From Chloroflexota bacterium (GTDB lineage Bacteria; Chloroflexota; Anaerolineae; UBA1429), in contig JAAZBQ010000128.1 in the NCBI GenBank assembly GCA_012513725.1, positions 1 to 5,333 of the forward strand: a stretch of 5,333 bases of DNA, in the 5' to 3' direction. The notes under the pieces were generated by a model. That model was not told the DNA's origin and did no database searches. It saw nothing but the letters and a program-made list of their open reading frames with translations. A program made the position numbers and the translations under genes. Position 1 is the stretch's first letter. Each line of letters begins with the position of its first letter. This document shows positions 1 through 4,985 of this stretch, one piece after another.

Positions 1-1346
1 ACCTGGCGGCGAACACCAAGGCCGGCATCGTGGCGATCATGCACGAGCCCCTGTTCAGCTCCAAGGGCGGCGACGACGATCACGTGGACTTTTGGCAGCC
101 GCTCTACGAAGCGGGCGCTGATATCGTCCTGAGCGGCCACCGGCACAACTATGAGCGCTTTGCACAGCAGAATGCCGATGGCGGCGCCGAACCGGGACGC
201 GGCATCCGGCAGTTCGTGGTCGGTACCGGCGGGTCGAGCCTGAGCACCTTTGACTCGGGCATTGCCCCGAACAGCGAGGTGCGTAACGACACGACGCACG
301 GCGTCATCAAGCTGACGCTCCACCCCACCCACTATACCTGGGAGTTCGTCCCCGTCGCCGGCGGCACGTTCACCGACTCGGGAAGCACCGAAATCGTCGT
401 GGTGGACGCGCCGGCGCCGACCGCTGAACCCACCGAGGTGCCCCCCACACCGACGCCGACCGACACACCGGTGCCAACGCAGACGCCGACACTCACCCCC
501 ACCCCCACCGACACACCGACGGCAGTGCCGACGCCTACCGATACGCCCACGGCGGAGCCCACAGAAACCCCGCTGCCCACGGCCACCCCGACCGATCTGC
601 CCACGCCAACCGAGACGGCGCCCCCGACGGAGACGACGCCTCCTACCGAGACGCCGCTGCCCACGCCAACCGAAACACCCATGCCGACCGTGACGCCGAC
701 CGATGAGCCAACGCCGACCCTTACACCAACGGATGAGCCCACCCCGACGCCGACGCCTACGGACGAGCCCACACCTACCCTTACACCTACGGATGAGCCG
801 ACACCGACCCTCACGCCGACCGACGAACCGACACCGACTCTCGTCCCGACGGACGAGCCGACGCCCACCCTGACGCCGACGGATGAGCCGACGCCTACTC
901 CCACCCTCACCCCCGCCCGGACCCCGACCGATACGCCACCGCCACCCACCGAAACGGCGCTGCCGACGCCGACGGCCACCGAAGCGCCCACGCCTACCTC
1001 TACTCCAACGCCGGCGCCGGTCGTGGACCCGGTGGTGGCGAGCATCCAGCCCGACGTCGGCGTCGTGGGCACCACCGTCGACGTCACCGTGCGGGGATCC
1101 GGCTTCCAGGGCGGGGCGACCCTGCTGCTGGAGGGCGGCCAGGGGCCTCCGGCCACCATCACGGACGTCACCGTCGTCGATGAGAGCGCCCTGACCGCGC
1201 GCCTGGCCATCCCGACCGGTGGCCCCAAGTTCGATCGCCTGTGGACCGTGCGGGTGACGAATCCCGATGGTGGCGCCGGTCTGCTGTCGAACGGCTTTAC
1301 CGTCACGACGAGTGCTGCGGGCATCACGGCTTCCGTGACCCGTTAG
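1..1346 (+). CDS. Secreted calcineurin-like metallophosphoesterase (3' part) with Thr-Pro linker and C-terminal IPT/TIG domain
   Basis: The reading frame is already open at the window edge (first full codon at 3-5) and ends at TAG 1344-1346, so this is the last 447 codons of a longer gene; a GTG at 30 lies inside the phosphatase fold and is not a credible start. Numbering from position 3, residues 1-135 are the C-terminal half of a purple-acid-phosphatase-like domain. 'MHEPLFSS' (His14) and 'GHRHNYER' (45-52) match the late metal-ligand blocks of this family, which hydrolyses phosphate esters at a two-metal centre. The earlier metal-binding motifs and any signal peptide lie upstream, unseen. 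Residues 136-339 are a Pro/Thr/Glu/Asp-rich linker with seven decapeptide repeats. Residues 340-447 look like an IPT/TIG beta-sandwich ('SIQPDVGVVGTTVDVTVRGSGF', paraphrased here as the PxxG...VxVxGxGF pattern). No LPXTG motif or terminal membrane helix is seen. An extracellular location is inferred from the architecture; the substrate is unknown. Confidence 0.85.
   Translation, partial: LAANTKAGIVAIMHEPLFSSKGGDDDHVDFWQPLYEAGADIVLSGHRHNYERFAQQNADGGAEPGRGIRQFVVGTGGSSLSTFDSGIAPNSEVRNDTTHGVIKLTLHPTHYTWEFVPVAGGTFTDSGSTEIVVVDAPAPTAEPTEVPPTPTPTDTPVPTQTPTLTPTPTDTPTAVPTPTDTPTAEPTETPLPTATPTDLPTPTETAPPTETTPPTETPLPTPTETPMPTVTPTDEPTPTLTPTDEPTPTPTPTDEPTPTLTPTDEPTPTLTPTDEPTPTLVPTDEPTPTLTPTDEPTPTPTLTPARTPTDTPPPPTETALPTPTATEAPTPTSTPTPAPVVDPVVASIQPDVGVVGTTVDVTVRGSGFQGGATLLLEGGQGPPATITDVTVVDESALTARLAIPTGGPKFDRLWTVRVTNPDGGAGLLSNGFTVTTSAAGITASVTR
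699..908 (+). repeat. Seven tandem 30-bp units encoding a TDEPTPTLTP-type decapeptide
   Basis: Seven in-register 30-base units begin at 699, 729, 759, 789, 819, 849 and 879. Each encodes TDEPTPT followed by LTP, PTP, LVP or PTL. The peptide is nearly constant, but the DNA copies differ at many third positions (for example ACC/ACG/ACA/ACT for Thr and CCA/CCC/CCG/CCT for Pro), so they are not recent perfect duplications. They sit inside a wider Thr-Pro-rich stretch (about 408-1019) and probably form an extended, possibly glycosylated, stalk between the phosphatase and the TIG domain. The acidic DE pair in each unit gives the stalk a regular negative charge. Confidence 0.9.
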
Positions 1347-1399
1347 CGACTGCATCTGACGAGAGGAGGCAACGCGCCCCACCCGTTACTGGATTCACC

Positions 1400-1439
1400 T
1401 GTCGCGGCGATCCGAGGCACGAGCAGGATCGCCGCGACA
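1400..1439 (+). terminator. Perfect 14-bp inverted repeat, probable terminator of the phosphoesterase gene
   Basis: Bases 1400-1413 (TGTCGCGGCGATCC) are exactly complementary to 1426-1439, with a 12-base loop (1414-1425). The hairpin begins 54 bases past the TAG of the phosphoesterase gene, a usual place for a terminator, and the stem is GC-rich. No T-run follows, so it is not a classic Rho-independent terminator. It could instead stabilise the 3' end, work with Rho, or be a protein-binding palindrome. Confidence 0.45.
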
Positions 1440-1761
1440 CGTCCCAAGTGCCAATACGACCGCCGATCGTAGGCGGCAGCGGGCACCAATCCCCTTCTGT
1501 TACCGCGCCAGATCCCCCTTTGAAGAAGGCTCCATCGCATCGATCGCTCCCCAGGCCGTACGTACACGATGCCAGTGCCTGCAGTGACAACCGGTTTGTG
1601 CTGTCCGGGAGGTTGAGCAGGACGCGGCGTAGGCCGGCGTCCCCGATCGCGGGCGCTCCGCGACCTGGCCCATGCCTATGGTCGTACGCCACCGATGACT
1701 CCTCGGGGCGGACGCGCCCGACCCCACGGGGCAGTTGCGTATATACCCGGGTTGTAGTCGC

Positions 1762-1767
1762 TATCAT
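1762..1767 (+). promoter_or_regulatory. Candidate -10 element (TATCAT) for the glycan-initiating transferase
   Basis: TATCAT matches the sigma-70-type -10 consensus at five of six positions and ends 43 bases before the ATG at 1811, giving a plausible short leader. No good -35 lies 16-18 bases upstream; TTGCGT at 1735-1740 is 21 bases away, too far for a standard promoter. A 7-base direct repeat GTAGTCG (1754-1760 and 1786-1792) brackets the site. This is a weak call on sequence alone. Confidence 0.22.
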
Positions 1768-1797
1768 GACTCTTTACCCCCTGTCGTAGTCGTATGC

Positions 1798-1803
1798 AGG
1801 AGG
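1798..1803 (+). promoter_or_regulatory. Ribosome binding site AGGAGG deciding the transferase start
   Basis: A full AGGAGG lies 7 bases before ATG 1811 and only 4 bases before the in-frame GTG at 1808. The spacing favours ATG 1811 as the start; the GTG would add one residue. Confidence 0.8.
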
Positions 1804-1810
1804 ATGTGTG

Positions 1811-3313
1811 ATGGACCGGTACGAGATGCTTGGAGTATCGGCCGCTTCAGCGGCCCCGTGGACGGCAGAGCGAGTCCGCCCCCGCACGGCGGCCAGGGTC
1901 ATCCCACGGCTGCGCTTTTCGGAGCGCCGCCTGTTGTTGGCCATCTTGGACCTCTTGATGGTGAACCTCGCGTTGTATGGCGCCCTCGCGCTCCACCCGC
2001 TCCTCTCTGGGCCCGCCGCTCCTGAACCCCACCAGTTCGTCTGGTACATCGTGTTGAGCGCGACGTGGCTGGTGGTGGGCAGCGCCCTGGATGTCTATGA
2101 CCTGGCGCGGGCCGCGAATCTGTCCCGCTCGCTCTGGGCTGCCGGCGGCGCGGCGGTGGTGGCCTGCGGGGTGTACCTCCTGTTGCCCCTGGTGACGCCG
2201 GCGTTGGCCAGCCGCCGGGCCTACGCCCTGCTGCTGCCCACGTTCGCCACGGGCGGCGTCATCCTGTGGCGAGGGGCCTATGCCAAGGCGTTCACCCAGC
2301 CGTTGTTCCGCCACACAATGCTGGTGATCGGCGCGGGGCAGGCGGCCCGCGTGCTGGCGCAGGCCGTTGCCGGGAAGGACGGCGACGGCGCGGTGGGCCT
2401 GGCCACGGGCCACGAGATCCTCGGCTTTGTGGATGACGACGCTGCCAAGCAGGGACAGATGATCGAGGGCGCGCGGGTCCTGGGCACCCGCGACGACCTC
2501 CTGAGGCTCGTCCACATGATGCGGCCCGACGAGCTAGTCGTGGCGATCAGCGATCTGGGCAGCCTGCACGAGGACCTCTTCCAGGCCATCCTCCGCTGCT
2601 GGGAAGCCGGCATCCCGGTGACCACCATGCCGGACATGTACGAGCACGTGATGACCCGGGTGCCCGTCGAACATGCCGGGCGGATGCTCCACGTGGTGGT
2701 GCCGCTCGGCCATGCGGCTTCCTTTCGCCTGTATCTCTTGGCGCGACGCCTGGCCGAGGTGCTCGTGGCCTTGGTGGGTTGCCTGGTCGTGGCCTCCGTC
2801 GTGCCGCTGGTATGGCTCGTGAACCGGCTGACGTCGCCGGGCGACGTGTTCTACCGCCAGGAGCGGGTGGGCGAAGGGGGCCGCACGTTCCACGTGGTCA
2901 AGTTCCGGTCCATGGTGATGGACGCCGAGAAGCGGAGCGGCGCCGTGTGGGCCCGCCGGAACGACGACCGCATCACGCCGGCCGGGCGGCTGCTGCGCAA
3001 GATGCGGATCGACGAGCTCCCCCAGTTCTGGAACGTGCTCCGGGGCGATATGAGCCTGATCGGGCCCCGGCCCGAGCGCCCCGAGTTCGTCGATCAGCTG
3101 GCGCAAGAGATCCCGTTCTACCGCATGCGCCACGCGGTGCGCCCCGGCATCACGGGGTGGGCGCAGGTCAAGTACGGCTATGGGGCCTCGGTGGAGGACT
3201 CGCTGATCAAGCTGCAGTACGATCTGTACTACATCAAGCACGAGGGGCTCTACATGGACCTCCTGATCTTGCTCCGCTCGGTGCAGGTGGTCCTGGGGAT
3301 GCAGGGTCAGTGA
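1811..3313 (+). CDS. Polyprenyl-phosphate sugar-1-phosphate transferase (exopolysaccharide initiation, WbaP/WcaJ type)
   Basis: This 500-residue membrane enzyme is expected to move a sugar-1-phosphate from a nucleotide sugar to undecaprenyl phosphate, the first committed step of an exopolysaccharide, capsule or O-antigen-like glycan, at the inner face of the membrane. The N-terminus has about four hydrophobic helices (near residues 40-63, 77-97, 108-129 and 137-157). Next comes a Rossmann-like CoA-binding-type domain with 'VIGAGQAAR' (172-180) running to about 285, then a hydrophobic segment (313-338), then the catalytic bacterial sugar transferase domain. Signature blocks are present: 'SPGDVFYRQERVG' (342-354), 'VKFRSM' (363-368), 'RIDELPQFWNVLRGDMSLIG' (399-418) with the Asp401-Glu402 catalytic pair, 'PRPERPEF' (419-426) and 'RPGITGWAQV' (444-453). 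The length is normal for the family and no key motif is missing. The sugar donor cannot be told from sequence. No other glycosyltransferase gene is visible in the window, and the next gene converges on it. Confidence 0.95.
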   Translation: MDRYEMLGVSAASAAPWTAERVRPRTAARVIPRLRFSERRLLLAILDLLMVNLALYGALALHPLLSGPAAPEPHQFVWYIVLSATWLVVGSALDVYDLARAANLSRSLWAAGGAAVVACGVYLLLPLVTPALASRRAYALLLPTFATGGVILWRGAYAKAFTQPLFRHTMLVIGAGQAARVLAQAVAGKDGDGAVGLATGHEILGFVDDDAAKQGQMIEGARVLGTRDDLLRLVHMMRPDELVVAISDLGSLHEDLFQAILRCWEAGIPVTTMPDMYEHVMTRVPVEHAGRMLHVVVPLGHAASFRLYLLARRLAEVLVALVGCLVVASVVPLVWLVNRLTSPGDVFYRQERVGEGGRTFHVVKFRSMVMDAEKRSGAVWARRNDDRITPAGRLLRKMRIDELPQFWNVLRGDMSLIGPRPERPEFVDQLAQEIPFYRMRHAVRPGITGWAQVKYGYGASVEDSLIKLQYDLYYIKHEGLYMDLLILLRSVQVVLGMQGQ

Positions 3314-3344
3314 CAGCCGGATCTGCCGCGTAGAGGGGACGGTC

Positions 3345-3401
3345 GGAGCCGCTGCGCCGCCCCGGGGTGGCGCGGTACGCTGAGGTGCACGCTGCGGCTC
3401 C
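3345..3401. terminator. Nested hairpins between converging genes, possible bidirectional terminator
   Basis: An inner stem pairs 3354-3361 (GCGCCGCC) with 3366-3373 (GGTGGCGC, one G-U pair in RNA) around a CCGG tetraloop. An alternative outer stem pairs 3345-3352 (GGAGCCGC) with 3394-3401 (GCGGCTCC), extended inward by three pairs after a T-T mismatch; its extension competes with the base of the inner stem. The element starts 32 bases after the transferase stop and ends 48 bases from the stop of the converging gene. No T-run follows on either strand, so termination is inferred from position and structure. Confidence 0.4.
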
Positions 3402-3449
3402 CGTCCGCTATCTGGAGAGAAGCAGGTCTCTGCTCAGTCGGGGGGCAGG

Positions 3450-4334
3450 CTACCCGGCCAGCTCGCGGATCTTGGCCAGGCTCCGGGCCGCGACGTCGTC
3501 GAGGTTCGCCTCGCTCCCCCCGCCCCGCACCGGCGAGCACATCTCATAGGCGACGTACCCGTCGAACCCGCCCTCCTTGAGGCCGGCAAAGAACGCCGGG
3601 AGGTCGATGAACCCCTCTCCCAGGGGCACGGCCCGCGACATGGCCGGTTCCGGGGCATAGTTCGTCAGCGCTGGCAGGTAGCGGAACCGCGGCAAGCGGA
3701 CATAATCTGCCGCGGTGGTCTGCACCATGTGGGGCGCCATCATCCGGGCGCCGCGGTAGAGGTCCTCGCCGTTCATCGCCGGCGACCAGGGATCGTACAT
3801 GGCCCGGCAGTTGGGGTGGTCGACGTCGGCCAGGAACTCGGCCATCGCTTCGGTGGCCACGGCGATGTCGTGGTGGTTCTGGACCCCGAGGACCACGCCA
3901 TGCTCGGCGGCCACGGCGGAGCACTCGCGGATGGCCGTCACGCAGGTCTGCCAGTCGCGGCCGGTGGCCTCGGGGCCGGTGGCATAGCCGGTGAACACCC
4001 GCACGATCTTGGCCCCCAGCGCCTGGGCCAGCCGCGCCAGGGCGCCCACGTACCCGATCTGCATCTCCACCAGGGGTACCTCGGCAGCGTGGGGAAGGCT
4101 GAAATCGGTATACGCGGCCACCGTGGCGATCTCGACGCCGGCCTCCTCGGCGACGCCCCGCAGGGCGGCCACGGCCTGCGGATCGGTATCCAGGATCGAC
4201 AGGTGCGGGCGCTTGCCCATCAGCATGACGGCCGGGTAGCCCAGGCGCGCTGCCCGCCGGATAAAGTCGGCCAGCGACAGCGCGTGCTGCCCCCATAGCC
4301 CGGCGTAGCTCACGGAGAACAAGGTGGGTATCAT
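3450..4334 (-). CDS. Sugar phosphate isomerase/epimerase-like TIM-barrel protein
   Basis: The 294-residue product starts at ATG 4334, chosen because a GGGGAGGAG ribosome site stands just before it and the fold begins at once ('MIPTLFSVSY'); an in-frame start at 4451 would add 39 Arg/Pro-rich residues and overlap the kinase gene. It looks like a member of the xylose-isomerase-like TIM-barrel (AP endonuclease family 2) group, whose members isomerise or epimerise sugars and inositol derivatives with a divalent metal. Visible blocks are 'VQNHHD' (151-156), 'MYDPWSPAMNGEDLY' (179-193, candidate ligand Asp181), 'PHMVQTTAADY' (201-211), 'VPLGEGFIDLPAFF' (236-249) and 'GYVAYEMCSPVRGGGSEANL' (259-278, candidate ligand Glu264). 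Many relatives have Glu where this protein has Gln152, and His where it appears to have Gln205. It is cytoplasmic, with no signal peptide. It is the last gene of the minus-strand cassette, 37 bases after the kinase stop. Substrate unknown; a non-isomerase role such as a lyase or dehydratase is possible. Confidence 0.85.
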   Translation of the reverse strand: MIPTLFSVSYAGLWGQHALSLADFIRRAARLGYPAVMLMGKRPHLSILDTDPQAVAALRGVAEEAGVEIATVAAYTDFSLPHAAEVPLVEMQIGYVGALARLAQALGAKIVRVFTGYATGPEATGRDWQTCVTAIRECSAVAAEHGVVLGVQNHHDIAVATEAMAEFLADVDHPNCRAMYDPWSPAMNGEDLYRGARMMAPHMVQTTAADYVRLPRFRYLPALTNYAPEPAMSRAVPLGEGFIDLPAFFAGLKEGGFDGYVAYEMCSPVRGGGSEANLDDVAARSLAKIRELAG

Positions 4335-4336
4335 GG

Positions 4337-4345
4337 CTCCTCCCC
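4337..4345 (-). promoter_or_regulatory. Ribosome binding site for the TIM-barrel gene
   Basis: On the minus strand GGGGAGGAG precedes ATG 4334, with the GGAGG core four bases from the start codon. It fixes the short start over the longer in-frame one, which lies inside the kinase gene. Confidence 0.7.
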
Positions 4346-4371
4346 TTTTGCTTGCCGCGTGTACTCCTGTG

Positions 4372-4956
4372 TCATGCTCCCGAGGGCCGCTCGTCCTCCG
4401 CGAGCGCCACGCGGACCGCCTCGTACAGGGGGGCAAAGTCGATGGACTCAAAATCGCCGGTATCCAGGCGGTACACCGTCCCGCCGATATCCAGGACCCC
4501 GAACTGGCCGCTGCGGATATCCTGCATGATGTCGCTGGCGGTCAGGTTGTCGGCGTGGCCCGGATGTCGCCGGCCGGCCTGCCAGCGGCCGTAAAAGCGC
4601 CGCACCAGGTACTCGGCCGGTGCGTCGCAGTGTACCTGCAGCGGCCGAAAGGGGTACCGCTCGGCCAGCCGGTGGAAGGCGGGCTCATCGCGCCGCGGGC
4701 GAAAGTTGCTCTCCAGCACGAACGGCCGTCCGGCAGCCAGCAGCACGTCGGCAAAGTGGAACAGCAGGCTGCGGGTGGCCTGGTTCACCCGGGCCGACTG
4801 CCGCCGGTTGCGCCAGCCCAAGGAGTCAAACAGGGTCTCCTTGATGCCGTCCTTGTTGACGTTGGGCAGGCCAAAGCGCCCGGCGATGCGCCGGGCGATG
4901 GAGCTCTTGCCACTGGCCGGCGGCCCCGTGACGATGATGAGCAACGGGCTGGACAA
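4372..4956 (-). CDS. Small P-loop kinase / AAA_33-type ATPase of unknown substrate
   Basis: The 194-residue protein has a Walker A loop 'GPPASGKSS' (11-19) straight after a hydrophobic beta strand, 'NKDGIKETLFDSLGW' (34-48) where related kinases place a substrate-contacting Asp, 'FVLESNF' (79-85) as the second strand with an acidic residue, and an Arg-rich lid-like stretch (119-130) followed by 'HPGHAD'. This is the pattern of the predicted small-molecule kinases related to gluconate kinase, chloramphenicol phosphotransferase and zeta toxins, which phosphorylate a hydroxyl group using ATP. The start is TTG 4956, supported by an AAGGGGTGA site; a second TTG at 4944 would drop four residues. 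The stop is TGA at 4374-4372. It lies between the transporter (29-base gap) and the TIM-barrel gene (37-base gap), which suggests it phosphorylates the imported compound. No antitoxin-like partner is seen, so a toxin role is less likely. Confidence 0.82.
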   Translation of the reverse strand: MSSPLLIIVTGPPASGKSSIARRIAGRFGLPNVNKDGIKETLFDSLGWRNRRQSARVNQATRSLLFHFADVLLAAGRPFVLESNFRPRRDEPAFHRLAERYPFRPLQVHCDAPAEYLVRRFYGRWQAGRRHPGHADNLTASDIMQDIRSGQFGVLDIGGTVYRLDTGDFESIDFAPLYEAVRVALAEDERPSGA

Positions 4957-4960
4957 CGGG

Positions 4961-4969
4961 TCACCCCTT
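4961..4969 (-). promoter_or_regulatory. Ribosome binding site supporting a TTG start of the kinase
   Basis: The minus strand reads AAGGGGTGA, four bases before TTG 4956 (seven bases from the GGGG core). It resembles the anti-16S complement AGGAGGTGA with a deletion. No ATG or GTG in frame lies close by, so a TTG start is the best choice. Confidence 0.55.
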
Positions 4970-4985
4970 CGTATCGGAAGGCGGT

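Larger units (their letters stand above)
1347..1807. other. 461-base spacer without a convincing gene, rich in small hairpins
   Basis: Open frames cross this stretch on both strands, but they encode Arg/Pro/Ser-rich text with no recognisable family, lack a well-placed ribosome site, or run into the neighbouring gene, so I call none of them. Besides the strong inverted repeat at 1400-1439 there are smaller potential stems: 1460-1464 with 1472-1476, 1620-1625 with 1637-1642, 1647-1651 with 1659-1663, and 1703-1710 with 1715-1721 (one bulged G). Three CGATCG palindromes lie at 1464, 1541 and 1644. I could match none of this to a known riboswitch; the conserved core of the c-di-GMP-I class was looked for by eye and not found. 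The spacer probably holds the end of the upstream transcript and the promoter and leader of the downstream gene. Confidence 0.6.

Noticed and set aside
699..908. A CRISPR array or other DNA-level repeat array
   Set aside because: The repeats are coding, contiguous without spacers and in frame at 30-base steps, so they are a protein repeat.
332..1327. A 331-codon open frame on the minus strand, rich in Gly-Val-Ser
   Set aside because: It is the complement of the Thr-Pro repeat: the ACC/ACG and CCN codons read backwards give Val, Gly and Ser and never stops. It has no family features or ribosome site, and the plus strand encodes a sensible protein.
1364..1369. A perfect AGGAGG 18 bases after the phosphoesterase stop
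   Set aside because: No ATG, GTG or TTG follows at a usable distance, so it does not start a gene. It may be chance or the relic of one.
1324..1767. A 147-codon minus-strand open frame across the spacer
   Set aside because: It has no recognisable motif and overlaps the end of the phosphoesterase gene. Its composition looks like random GC-rich reading, and a continuous plus-strand frame of equal quality covers the same bases.
1241..1789. A 182-codon plus-strand frame starting inside the phosphoesterase gene
   Set aside because: It starts at a GTG with no ribosome site, is Arg/Pro/Ser-rich without a fold pattern, and overlaps the TIG domain in another frame.
2534..3241. A 235-codon minus-strand frame inside the sugar transferase gene, rich in His and Arg
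   Set aside because: It lies opposite highly conserved catalytic motifs of the transferase, and its product has no family features.
4372..4956. A zeta-toxin or other toxin-antitoxin reading of the P-loop kinase
   Set aside because: The P-loop and lid pattern is shared with zeta toxins, but no small antitoxin gene is adjacent, and the neighbours are a permease and an isomerase-like enzyme, which favours a metabolic kinase.
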